Source: Bacteroidota bacterium (GTDB taxonomy: Bacteria; Bacteroidota; Bacteroidia; 2-12-FULL-35-15). Taken from it: DNA of 41,094 bases. The DNA lies in contig JAJTCJ010000057.1 of the NCBI GenBank assembly GCA_021323165.1, forward strand, positions 1 to 41,094, in the 5' to 3' direction. The first letter of the stretch is position 1. Each line of letters starts with the position of its first letter. The notes beneath the pieces are model-generated. The model was given only the letters and a program-made list of their open reading frames with translations, was not told the origin of the DNA and did no database searches. Positions 1-8,115 of this stretch are shown piece after piece. The position numbers and the translations under genes are program-made.

Positions 1-1
1 T

Positions 2-121
2 CCGGATGGTACTTACTTTTACCTTTGCACCGTGAATGAAATTCGAGTGCAGGGTATTACTCCCAGAGTTCTTAAAGGATTTATTCAGCTTATTAATACT
101 ACAAGTTCACCTAATCAATAA
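2..121 (+). CDS. C-terminal end of a gliding-motility-type (type B CTD) T9SS secreted protein, partial
   Basis: Only the last 39 codons lie in the window; the reading frame is open from the window edge to TAA at 119-121. The visible end (PDGTYFYLCTVNEIR, then a basic RVLKGFIQL strand) matches the end of the CHU_C or gliding-motility-associated C-terminal domain, the type B sorting domain that targets proteins to the type IX secretion system. The passenger domain is outside the window, so its function cannot be stated. The stop lies six bases before the riboflavin synthase ATG. The two genes could share a transcript, although their functions are unrelated. Confidence 0.75.
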   Translation, partial: PDGTYFYLCTVNEIRVQGITPRVLKGFIQLINTTSSPNQ

Positions 122-127
122 TTAAAT

Positions 128-712
128 ATGTTTTCCGGTATCATTGAAACCCTGGGTGAAGTTACCTCACTGAATAAAGAAAAAAGCAATCTCCATATTT
201 CTATCGAAGCTGCTTTTACTAATGAGTTAAAGATTGATCAGAGTATTGCACACAATGGTGTTTGCCTGACAGTAGTTGATATAAAAGGTAATGAGTATAC
301 AGTTACTGCAATAGATGAAACATTAAACAAAACCAATATTGGTTTATTGAATATCGGTGACAAAGTAAACTTAGAACGCTGTATGAAACTGGGCGACCGC
401 CTTGACGGGCATATTGTTCAGGGGCATGTTGACCAGACAGCAGTTTGTACATCCGTTGAGGAGAGTAATGGAAGCTGGACTTACACGTTTGAATATGATG
501 CTGCACAAAACAACATCACAGTTGAAAAAGGATCAGTGTGTGTGAACGGAGTAAGTTTAACAGTGGTGAATTCTAAAGACACTTCCTTTTCCGTTTGTAT
601 AATCCCTTATACACATGAGCATACGAATTTCCAGTTTATTAAAAAGGGAACAGTAGTAAATCTTGAGTTTGATATTTTAGGAAAGTATATTTCTAAGTTA
701 ATGAAGAAGTAA
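128..712 (+). CDS. ribE: Riboflavin synthase alpha chain
   Basis: This enzyme joins two molecules of 6,7-dimethyl-8-ribityllumazine to give riboflavin, the last step of vitamin B2 synthesis in the cytoplasm. The protein starts MFSGIIETLGEV, the hallmark N-terminus of the family. It contains two homologous lumazine-binding halves, about residues 1-95 and 97-190. Each half has the conserved NGVCLTV or NGVSLTV strand, and the second opens with GDRLDGHIVQGHVD. The length of 194 residues is normal for the trimeric enzyme. No FMN riboswitch fits in the six bases upstream. It converges with metF across a palindromic repeat. The rest of the rib pathway is not in the window. Confidence 0.95.
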   Translation: MFSGIIETLGEVTSLNKEKSNLHISIEAAFTNELKIDQSIAHNGVCLTVVDIKGNEYTVTAIDETLNKTNIGLLNIGDKVNLERCMKLGDRLDGHIVQGHVDQTAVCTSVEESNGSWTYTFEYDAAQNNITVEKGSVCVNGVSLTVVNSKDTSFSVCIIPYTHEHTNFQFIKKGTVVNLEFDILGKYISKLMKK

Positions 713-723
713 AGAGCGTTGTC

Positions 724-775
724 ATCCTGAACTTGTTTCAGAATCTGCGCGCGGATCCTGAAACAAGTTCAGGAT
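724..775. repeat. REP-like long palindrome between convergent genes, possible bidirectional terminator
   Basis: An 18-base arm (ATCCTGAACTTGTTTCAG, 724-741) is perfectly repeated in inverse orientation at 758-775. The bases between mostly pair as well, so the whole element is nearly one continuous palindrome. It sits between the stops of ribE and metF, where it could end transcription from both sides, although it lacks a strong T-tract. The flanking GTCATCC resembles the edge of the element at 28546-28640. Elements of this kind are dispersed in many Bacteroidota genomes; that last point is general knowledge and was not tested here. Confidence 0.7.
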
Positions 776-800
776 AACCAAACCCAACACACCGGAATAG

Positions 801-1754
801 TTAAAACACCTTACTCGCAACTCTTCTTGTAACTTCAGAAGTTCCCATTGTATAATAATGCAGACAAGGAACACCAGATTTGATCAATTCTTTTGACTGT
901 TCAATACACCACTCAATACCAACTTCTTTCACCTCAGCATCAGTCTTACACTTTTCAATTTCTTCAAGCAGATCCTGAGGAACATCAATTTTAAATATCT
1001 TCGGAAGTATAGTTGCTTGCTTTTTTGTCGTGATTATTTTTAAACCCGGAATAAGAGGAACATTGATACTCATTTCCTTGCACTTTTTAACGTATTCAAA
1101 ATACTGAGCGTTATCAAAGAACATTTGTGTAACAATATATTCAGCACCTGCATCGATCTTATTTTTCAGATGTTTCATATCCGAGATCATGTTAGGAGCT
1201 TCAAAATGTTTTTCGGGATACCCGGCCACACCTACACAAAAGTTGGTTGGAGCAACATCTGCAAGATCATCTTCCATATATATTCCTTTGTTCATTTGTT
1301 TAACCTGCTTCACAAGATCGATCGCATATGCATGGCCGTTAGGTTCAGGAACAAATTCCGGTTCACTTTTAATTGAATCACCGCGTAAAGCGAGAACATT
1401 ATCTATCCCAAGAAAATGAAGATCGATCAAGGCGTTTTCCGTTTCTTCCTTACTGAAACCACCGCAAATAATGTGAGGAACTGCGTCAACTTTATATTTA
1501 TTCATGATAGCAGCACAGATACCAACAGTTCCGGGGCGTTTACGGATACTCACTTTTTCAAGATAACCACCCTCACGCTTTTTATAAAGATACTCTTCAC
1601 GGTGATAGGTAACATCTACGAAAGAAGGCTTAAATTCCATCAAAGGATCAATACCATCAAAAATGGATTGAATACTTTTTCCTTTCAAAGGAGGCAGAAT
1701 TTCAATTGAAAACAAGGTGGATTTTGCCTGTTGGATGTGATCGGTAACTTTCAT
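801..1754 (-). CDS. metF: 5,10-methylenetetrahydrofolate reductase
   Basis: This FAD-dependent enzyme reduces 5,10-methylene-THF to 5-methyl-THF, the methyl donor for methionine synthesis. The 317-residue protein fits the bacterial single-domain TIM-barrel form. Recognisable blocks are SIEILPPLKGKS near the N-terminus, a VDVTYHREE strand, PHIICGGFSKEE, the flavin-site signature ALRGDSI, and GVAGYPEKHFEAPN, followed by TQMFFDNAQYFEYV and IPGLKIITTKKQ. The start is the ATG giving MKVTDHIQQAKS. The gene stands alone, facing ribE. No cobalamin or SAM riboswitch is evident in the roughly 150 bases upstream. Confidence 0.95.
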   Translation of the reverse strand: MKVTDHIQQAKSTLFSIEILPPLKGKSIQSIFDGIDPLMEFKPSFVDVTYHREEYLYKKREGGYLEKVSIRKRPGTVGICAAIMNKYKVDAVPHIICGGFSKEETENALIDLHFLGIDNVLALRGDSIKSEPEFVPEPNGHAYAIDLVKQVKQMNKGIYMEDDLADVAPTNFCVGVAGYPEKHFEAPNMISDMKHLKNKIDAGAEYIVTQMFFDNAQYFEYVKKCKEMSINVPLIPGLKIITTKKQATILPKIFKIDVPQDLLEEIEKCKTDAEVKEVGIEWCIEQSKELIKSGVPCLHYYTMGTSEVTRRVASKVF

Positions 1755-1855
1755 AAATTTTTAACTTGAGCGTGCAAAGTAAAGGCTTGAAAGATTAAAA
1801 ACCAAATTGAACCATAAATACGTAGTGTTCTAGAACCATTAAACTACTTATTTCA

Positions 1856-1885
1856 TTGACTATTCAGGGCGTTTTTTTATCTTTG
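1856..1885 (+). promoter_or_regulatory. Predicted Bacteroidota-type promoter of the beta-propeller protein gene
   Basis: TTG at 1856-1858 and TATCTTTG at 1878-1885 are separated by 19 bases, matching the Bacteroidota housekeeping sigma pattern (TTTG or TTG at -33, TAnnTTTG at -7). The ATG follows at 1902, implying a leader of about 10 bases. Confidence 0.55.
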
Positions 1886-1901
1886 GAACAAATTCCATGT
1901 C

Positions 1902-4298
1902 ATGAAACGCTTTGCCTTTACTTTAATACTCATTATAACTTGCAACCTTCTCTTGATAAAGGCGCAAAATTGCCAGTGGGCGAAACGTTTTGGATATAAC
2001 AATAGCAATGAAGGTGGCACTGCAATTACAATGGACCGCTTTGGACATCTTTACCAAACAGGATATATTGGGATAGGGTTGAACTACAATATTTTTTTAA
2101 TGAAATATGATACCCTCGGAAATTCTATTTGGTATAAAACTTCAGCAGTCAGTGATAATAATTCCAGTCGATCAATTCAGACTGATTCTTTGGGAAACAT
2201 TTATATAGCAGGAAGTTTTTACGGTGACAGTATTACCTTTGGCAGTATCACGCTGCATAACAAGGGTTGGTCTGACATTTTTATAACTAAATATGATTCC
2301 TTAGGAAATGTTGTTTGGGCTAAACAAATAGGTGGAAGTGACACAGACCGTTTAAATGATTTTCATATCGATCATAATGACAATCTCATCCTTACCGGGC
2401 TTTTTGGTGACTCACTTGTTTTTGGGAATAACATAGTTGTACATCCACCTGGGTATAGTTCCTCCAACTTTTTTATTGCCAAGCTTGACACATACGGGAA
2501 TGGCGTTTGGGCAAAAACAAGCAGCGCAATTTATGAACAGGCCGAAGGCACTGCAATTAGCTCAGATTCTTCAGGGAATATTTTTGTTGCAGGAACTTTT
2601 ACTTCACCTGGTTTAACTTTTGGTAACATCCAATTGAACAATATTGACACAACCTATTCATTGACAGAAATATTCATCGTGAAATATAATGAGCAGGGCA
2701 ATGTCATCTGGGCTAAAGCGGCTAGCGGAAATAGCGGTGATTATTGCTCTGATATCTGTGTAGGTCCGACAAACGATCTATATTTAATAGGTGGTTTCAA
2801 AAGCATGAACTTTTCCATCGATGGTTTTAATGTGACAAACGCAAATAATACTGGAAATACCTGGGATGCATTTATTGCTAAATTTGATGATTCAGGTAAT
2901 GTTATGTGGTTAAAAAAAGAAGGAGGGTTTAATGATGACATAGGACGTTGTATTGAAGTTGATAAGAACGGATCATTTCATGTTTTTGGAGGATTCACAA
3001 GTGCCCCTTTACAATTTAGTGGTAGTATTACTGTAACTAGCGGTCCCCTTTTTTATGGTCAATATGATAAATTCGGTAACATCCTTTGGATAAATGGTGC
3101 AGGTAATGGTAGTGGGGCCGGTGCGGGAGGAATGTACTCCGATGGCTCAAAAAACATATATCTTACCGGAGCATTTAATGGTTCGGGGTTAGGCTTTTAC
3201 AATGGTATCGGTTATACTAATGTATTTAGTTCAGGCGCCTCATTTGATGATAGCTTTCTGACACGTATAGCAACCTCAGACGAAGTTTGGCCCGGAGACG
3301 CTAATCACGATTTTATTGCTGATAACAATGATTTACTTCCTATTGGATTGCATTATTCCCAAACCGGAATTCCCCGCCCAAGCATAGATAATAACTGGCA
3401 GGCTCATCCTGCTGTAGATTGGGGTTATACAGAAGCAAACGGAGCTGATATTAAACATGCAGATTGTAATGGCGATGGTATCATCGATTCAAATGATACG
3501 CTTGCTATTCTTTTGAACATGAATTTAGCCCATGCATTTATCGCACACCCTCAGGTTGTTCAACCAAGAAGTGTTGCGGACCTGTATTTTGTAACAGGAA
3601 GTAATTCGTATCATGGTGGTGATTGGGTGATAGCTGAATTATGGATTGGAACACCAAGCTTACCGGTTTCTGAATTATATGGAATTGCATTTGATGTTAA
3701 ATACAATACTGACTTGGTAAGATCAGGCACAGTTAACGTAAGCATTCCTGATAGTTGGTTGGGAACAATAAATATGAATGCTCTCAAACTTTCTAACATT
3801 GATTCATCTGCTAATATTGCCTATGGAGCCGTTGTTCGCACTGATCATATAAATGCAAATGGTTACGGAAAAATTGCAGAACTTAAATTCCAGCTCAAAA
3901 ACAGTGTTACAAGCCTTGACACATTAAACCTCAGTGTTTCCAGATATACTGCAGTTAAAGCGGATGGTGAACCACAGATCTTTAATATTTTACCATTGGT
4001 TTCTCCTTTACTTACAAATATTGAAAACTCGGAAATCTCTTTTGATGTTCAGATATATCCAAATCCATATTCCTTATCAACTCAAATTTCATATTCTTTA
4101 AAAGAAAGAGCGTTTGTAAGTATTGAGATTTTTGATGCCCTTGGACAAAAGAAAACAACTTTGTGTAACGAAAACCAGCTACCAGGTGCTCATAATTATC
4201 ACTTTGCTCCAACGCACAATAAAGGAGGAGGTATTTATTTTGTTAAAATTTCCATCGATGGTAAATCCATTATGAGGAAAATTGTAGAAACAAAGTAA
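1902..4298 (+). CDS. Secreted T9SS protein with SBBP-type beta-propeller repeats, dockerin-like and cohesin-like segments
   Basis: A signal peptide (about residues 1-21, ending LLIKAQ) leads into about 440 residues of repeats. Each repeat carries a strand such as DSLGNVVWAKQIGG followed by a GNIYIAG or GDSLVFG strand, the pattern of SBBP (beta-propeller) repeats. From about residue 463 there is a dockerin-like segment with two calcium-loop-like stretches (DANHDFIADNND and DCNGDGIIDSND). A cohesin-like beta domain follows at about 545-700 (YGIAFDVKYNTDLV, then GKIAELKFQLKN). A type A T9SS sorting domain (about 720-798) begins IYPNPYSLSTQISYS and ends with a basic strand. The protein is probably exported to the surface; ligand and role are unknown. 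It stands as a single gene with its own promoter. Confidence 0.8.
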   Translation: MKRFAFTLILIITCNLLLIKAQNCQWAKRFGYNNSNEGGTAITMDRFGHLYQTGYIGIGLNYNIFLMKYDTLGNSIWYKTSAVSDNNSSRSIQTDSLGNIYIAGSFYGDSITFGSITLHNKGWSDIFITKYDSLGNVVWAKQIGGSDTDRLNDFHIDHNDNLILTGLFGDSLVFGNNIVVHPPGYSSSNFFIAKLDTYGNGVWAKTSSAIYEQAEGTAISSDSSGNIFVAGTFTSPGLTFGNIQLNNIDTTYSLTEIFIVKYNEQGNVIWAKAASGNSGDYCSDICVGPTNDLYLIGGFKSMNFSIDGFNVTNANNTGNTWDAFIAKFDDSGNVMWLKKEGGFNDDIGRCIEVDKNGSFHVFGGFTSAPLQFSGSITVTSGPLFYGQYDKFGNILWINGAGNGSGAGAGGMYSDGSKNIYLTGAFNGSGLGFYNGIGYTNVFSSGASFDDSFLTRIATSDEVWPGDANHDFIADNNDLLPIGLHYSQTGIPRPSIDNNWQAHPAVDWGYTEANGADIKHADCNGDGIIDSNDTLAILLNMNLAHAFIAHPQVVQPRSVADLYFVTGSNSYHGGDWVIAELWIGTPSLPVSELYGIAFDVKYNTDLVRSGTVNVSIPDSWLGTINMNALKLSNIDSSANIAYGAVVRTDHINANGYGKIAELKFQLKNSVTSLDTLNLSVSRYTAVKADGEPQIFNILPLVSPLLTNIENSEISFDVQIYPNPYSLSTQISYSLKERAFVSIEIFDALGQKKTTLCNENQLPGAHNYHFAPTHNKGGGIYFVKISIDGKSIMRKIVETK

Positions 4299-4398
4299 AA
4301 CCGTCAGTTATAATCAAATTCTCCCATGTCCTTATACAAATTAACCTCCTAAAGTTCATAGATTTTTCGTAAATTCGCAATCCCCAAAAAAGGGAAAG

Positions 4399-4455
4399 GT
4401 TATCAGTTAATAGTTATTCGGAGCCACGTTTAACAAATAACATTTAACCGTTAAC
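4399..4455. repeat. Inverted 7-bp periodic repeat upstream of lepA
   Basis: Three heptads of the form GTTAnnn start at 4399, 4406 and 4413. After an eight-base gap come four heptads of the form nnnTAAC, ending at 4434, 4441, 4448 and 4455. The two arms are imperfect inverted repeats: 16 of 21 positions pair when folded. The element ends 12 bases before the lepA ATG, so it lies in the promoter or leader of that gene. No function is assigned. Confidence 0.7.
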
Positions 4456-4467
4456 AGCAATTACAGA

Positions 4468-6258
4468 ATGGAAAACATCAGGAATTTTTGCATCATTGCA
4501 CACATAGATCACGGGAAAAGTACTCTTGCTGATCGTTTATTAGAATATACCAATACCATCAGTAAGCGTGATATGCAGGCCCAGGTACTTGATGATATGG
4601 ATCTTGAGAAGGAACGTGGAATCACCATTAAAAGCCATGCAATTCAAATGGATTATGTGCTTAATGGCAAAAAGTATGTTTTAAATCTGATCGATACTCC
4701 CGGCCACGTTGATTTTTCTTACGAAGTTTCCCGCTCCATTGCAGCCTGTGAAGGCGCTTTGCTGATCGTGGATGCTGCACAGGGTATCCAGGCACAAACG
4801 ATCTCCAACCTTTATCTTGCACTTGGTAACGACCTTGAGATCATTCCTATCCTTAATAAAATTGACCTTCCAAGCGCAGAGCCTGAAGCTGTAAAAGATC
4901 AGATCGTTGAATTATTAGGTTGCAAGCGTGAAGAGATCATTCCTGCATCCGGGAAGACCGGAATGGGTGTTCATGATATTCTTGAAGCAATTGTTTCCAG
5001 AGTACCTGCTCCAAAAGGTGATCCGACCGGTCCTTTACAGGCATTGATATTTGATTCTGTTTACAATTCCTTCAGAGGGATTATTGCATATTTTAAAGTT
5101 ACAAACGGTACAATTAAAAAGGGCGACAAGGTAAAATTTGTCGCCACTGAAAAAGAATACAATGCCGATGAGATCGGAGTTTTACGTTTAAAGCAGGAGC
5201 CTCGTTCAGAAGTAAAGACCGGAGATGTTGGCTATATCATTTCAGGGATCAAGGATGCACGCGAAGTAAAAGTTGGTGACACTATTACCACAGTTGCCAA
5301 CCCATGTGAAGGCGGAATCCAGGGATTTGAAGAAGTGAAACCAATGGTATTTGCCGGGATCTATCCTGTAGAAACAGAAGATTTCGAAGAGCTTCGTTAT
5401 TCAATGGAAAAGCTACAACTGAATGATGCCTCACTAACATGGGAGCCAGAATCATCTGCCGCCCTTGGTTTTGGTTTCCGCTGTGGTTTTTTGGGTATGC
5501 TTCACATGGAGATCGTACAGGAACGCCTCGAACGCGAGTTTAACATGACCGTGATCACTACAGTTCCGAACGTATCGTATCACGCTTATGATACGAAGAA
5601 TGAAAAACTGATCGTTAACAATCCTTCTGACCTTCCTGACCCAAGCAAGCTTGACAGAATTGAAGAACCATACATCAAAGCACAGATCATCACAAAATCG
5701 GAATACGTTGGAAATATCATGAGCCTGTGTATCGGTAAACGCGGGATCATCACCAATCAGATCTATCTGACAACAGACCGTGTAGAACTGATGTTTGATC
5801 TTCCACTGGGAGAGATCGTATTCGACTTCTATGATCGCCTTAAAACCATTTCTAAAGGCTATGCTTCCTTCGATTATCAGCCTCTTGATTATCGCCAGAG
5901 TTATCTGGTTAAGCTCGACATACTTTTAAATGCTGAGCCTGTGGATGCATTGTCCGCTTTGATCCATCGCGACAATGCTTACGAGTTCGGAAAAAAAATG
6001 TGTGAGAAACTGAAAGAGCTTATTCCCCGCCAACAGTTTGAGATCCCTATCCAGGCTGCTATCGGAGCGAAAATAATAGCGCGTGAAACTATCAAAGCCA
6101 TTCGTAAAGATGTTACTGCCAAATGTTACGGTGGTGACATTTCGCGTAAACGTAAACTTTTAGAAAAACAGAAAGAAGGTAAGAAACGTATGCGTTCTGT
6201 AGGTAATGTCGAGATCCCGCAAAGTGCATTTATGGCGGTGTTGAAGCTTAACGACTAA
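4468..6258 (+). CDS. lepA: Elongation factor 4 (ribosome back-translocating GTPase)
   Basis: LepA/EF4 is a translational GTPase that binds the ribosome and is linked to back-translocation, ribosome assembly and stress. The 596 residues show all GTPase motifs in order: G1 [11 protein letters not shown]2 RGITIKS, G3 DTPGHVDF, G4 NKID and G5 ASGKTG. Domain II follows, then EF-G-like domains III and V. The LepA-specific C-terminal domain ends [19 protein letters not shown]. Length and ends are normal. The gene is followed five bases later by a strong hairpin terminator. The usual partner lepB (signal peptidase) is not next to it. Confidence 0.97.
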   Translation: MENIRNFCIIAHIDHGKSTLADRLLEYTNTISKRDMQAQVLDDMDLEKERGITIKSHAIQMDYVLNGKKYVLNLIDTPGHVDFSYEVSRSIAACEGALLIVDAAQGIQAQTISNLYLALGNDLEIIPILNKIDLPSAEPEAVKDQIVELLGCKREEIIPASGKTGMGVHDILEAIVSRVPAPKGDPTGPLQALIFDSVYNSFRGIIAYFKVTNGTIKKGDKVKFVATEKEYNADEIGVLRLKQEPRSEVKTGDVGYIISGIKDAREVKVGDTITTVANPCEGGIQGFEEVKPMVFAGIYPVETEDFEELRYSMEKLQLNDASLTWEPESSAALGFGFRCGFLGMLHMEIVQERLEREFNMTVITTVPNVSYHAYDTKNEKLIVNNPSDLPDPSKLDRIEEPYIKAQIITKSEYVGNIMSLCIGKRGIITNQIYLTTDRVELMFDLPLGEIVFDFYDRLKTISKGYASFDYQPLDYRQSYLVKLDILLNAEPVDALSALIHRDNAYEFGKKMCEKLKELIPRQQFEIPIQAAIGAKIIARETIKAIRKDVTAKCYGGDISRKRKLLEKQKEGKKRMRSVGNVEIPQSAFMAVLKLND

Positions 6259-6262
6259 ATCC

Positions 6263-6299
6263 AAACAAAAACGAACCTTCATCGGTTCGTTTTTGTTTT
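6263..6299. terminator. Bidirectional intrinsic terminator between lepA and a convergent T9SS gene
   Basis: A perfect 15-bp stem (AAACAAAAACGAACC at 6263-6277, complement at 6284-6298) closes a six-base loop. T-rich arms on both strands let it serve lepA on the plus strand and the gene ending at 6313 on the minus strand. Confidence 0.85.
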
Positions 6300-6312
6300 C
6301 GTATCACCATGA

Positions 6313-7227
6313 TTACTCCTTCACAATCTTTTTTGTTACGTTGTTTCCTTTTGAATCGCTAAGACGAATTAAATAAACACCTTTTGAAAAGGAGCTAAGA
6401 TCAACGAATGTACCTGATAGCTGAAGATCTCTTTTGCTGATGATCAAATCTCCGATATTATTTATTACATCAATTTGATACCTATCATTACATGATATAG
6501 CGAGGTGTGTCATTCCCGAGGTGGGATTTGGCCCTACTTTAATATCTACTTTATTTCCTTCCTGCTCGCTAATTCCAACTCCATATTTACAATCATAAGG
6601 ATGCAGAGAAGAAGTATGATAAAGCCACTCGTTATTAATGGCAAAACAAACAAGCTGATTGCCAAATTCAAAACCATATCTGTATTTCTCAAAAAGACCT
6701 GCATCGCTGCCAACTCCTTCTATCCAATTTGCAGGTACTCCATAATTATGTATTCCTAAATTTTCAAGTATTAACACCTTATGATATGCGCCTCCTATTA
6801 AAATTGAATCCGAACCGGTTACCACGATTGTATCGTGTTGAGAAAATGTTGAATCAATAAAAGCAATATCACCTGGATTTAGATTAAAATTATAAAGCAG
6901 TTTTTCGGTGCCATCCATTCCATCATAGAAATAAATTTTTTTATTCTGCTCGCGCAAAGCACCAATAATATTATTTCCCACAGAGCCGGGATAATAGCTG
7001 CTGCTAAACCATCCCCAACTACTTGTCGAATATATTTTATGATAGATATTAGAACCAATGATGGTGTCTCCCATCAAATAAGTCCGGGAATATAAATAAG
7101 AATCCGTTACAACGCTTTCCTGCATCCATGTAGCACTATCAACAGGAAAGGGATGGTACACCCAAGACTGAGCATTAGAAGGTTTAACCGTAAATACGAT
7201 AAGACAAATAAGTAGAAATTTTTTCAT
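6313..7227 (-). CDS. Secreted T9SS sorting-domain protein of unknown function
   Basis: I place the start at the ATG at 7227, giving 304 residues beginning MKKFLLICLIVFTV, because this yields a clean signal peptide (cut after SNAQ). The longer frame up to 7302 only adds a basic non-signal stretch. The middle (about residues 20-215) is a beta-rich region with no family I recognise; it is rich in Tyr, Trp and Gly and has phrases such as GDTIIGSNIYHKIYS, which are common in uncharacterised Bacteroidota exoproteins. The last 80 residues are a type A sorting domain (VGPNPTSGMTHLAIS, then GVYLIRLSDSKGN and a lysine-rich end). It converges with lepA over a shared terminator. Confidence 0.75.
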   Translation of the reverse strand: MKKFLLICLIVFTVKPSNAQSWVYHPFPVDSATWMQESVVTDSYLYSRTYLMGDTIIGSNIYHKIYSTSSWGWFSSSYYPGSVGNNIIGALREQNKKIYFYDGMDGTEKLLYNFNLNPGDIAFIDSTFSQHDTIVVTGSDSILIGGAYHKVLILENLGIHNYGVPANWIEGVGSDAGLFEKYRYGFEFGNQLVCFAINNEWLYHTSSLHPYDCKYGVGISEQEGNKVDIKVGPNPTSGMTHLAISCNDRYQIDVINNIGDLIISKRDLQLSGTFVDLSSFSKGVYLIRLSDSKGNNVTKKIVKE

Positions 7228-7572
7228 AGGCAGATGTTTTTGGGTTTTTACATTCCATTTTTTCCTTTTTTGATTCGCCAGACAGCAATCTGCACTCCAC
7301 ATTTGAGTAATGAGAATGATGGCTTAAAACTGAAAGTTTCAGTCCGAGGAGTATTCAGAAAGTAAGTGGATTTAGTAAGTTCAGATCATTCAGTACATAT
7401 TGGTTAATATAAACATACAATATTCATCCTAAAAATCCAAGAATCAACTAAGTATTCGATTGTTTAAGTTGAACAGCAGGCTTCTTAACCTTTTTAAAAA
7501 AAAATTCCAAAAAGCCTGTAACTTTACAGTTACTTATTCGTCTTAAACCCGAAAAAGCACAAAAAAGCTACC
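7228..7572. other. Intergenic region between divergent genes
   Basis: This 345-base AT-rich stretch has no convincing ORF or RNA gene. Near the sigma-factor side it holds a small perfect dyad (GTAACT at 7518-7523, AGTTAC at 7528-7533). Within that dyad, TAACTTTA at 7519-7526 is one base off the TAnnTTTG promoter box. The dyad may therefore be an operator over the sigma-gene promoter; that is inference. Confidence 0.4.
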
Positions 7573-8058
7573 ATGACCGCTGAAGAATTCAACAAATGTG
7601 TTGATCTGCATGCAGATAATCTTTACCGTTTTATCCTTAAAAACATTAAGGATGAAGAAAAAGCGCGTGATATTGTTCAGGATACATATGAAAAGCTTTG
7701 GCTGAAAGTCTCCGAGGTGGAAAGTGCAAATGCAAAGTCTTATATGTTCACAGCAGCGTACCGAACTATGATAGACAGGATCAGGAGGGATAAGAAACAA
7801 GGAGAAATGACAGAGGCGAATATGTATAGCCTCAGCACAAATAAACAATACAGTGATTTAAAAGAAATTTTAAATGACGCATTAACTAAATTACCTGAAA
7901 TTCAACGTTCAGTTCTTCTTTTAAGAGATTATGAAGGTTATAATTACGAAGAGATCGGTGAAATAACAGGTTTGAAGGAACCCCAGGTAAAAGTATATAT
8001 TTTCAGAGCGAGAACTCTTCTTAAGAATTATATAGGTGCAATGGAGAATGTGATATAA
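7573..8058 (+). CDS. ECF-type RNA polymerase sigma factor (sigma-70 family)
   Basis: The 161-residue protein has region 2 at about residues 10-75 (DEEKARDIVQDTYEKLWLK, then SYMFTAAYRTMIDRIRR) and region 4 at about 100-155 (LTKLPEIQRSVLLLRDYEG, then a helix-turn-helix YEEIGEITGLKEPQVKVYI). There is no sigma region 3, which marks it as an ECF sigma factor that directs RNA polymerase to a special promoter set. It is followed 57 bases later by a membrane protein that is probably its anti-sigma partner. The target regulon cannot be seen. The start at MTAEEFNKCV matches the family. Confidence 0.9.
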   Translation: MTAEEFNKCVDLHADNLYRFILKNIKDEEKARDIVQDTYEKLWLKVSEVESANAKSYMFTAAYRTMIDRIRRDKKQGEMTEANMYSLSTNKQYSDLKEILNDALTKLPEIQRSVLLLRDYEGYNYEEIGEITGLKEPQVKVYIFRARTLLKNYIGAMENVI

Positions 8059-8115
8059 GATCTTCAAGACAGTTTAAGGGCATAAGTCAAAAAAAACAAG
8101 ATTCAATTTCAATAA

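Noticed and set aside
3285..3530. Cellulosome component
   Set aside because: There is no scaffoldin, no glycoside hydrolase domain and no second dockerin protein nearby; similar calcium loops occur in many Bacteroidota exoproteins.
7228..7302. N-terminal extension of the T9SS protein to 7302
   Set aside because: It puts 25 charged residues before a good signal peptide, which would block export.
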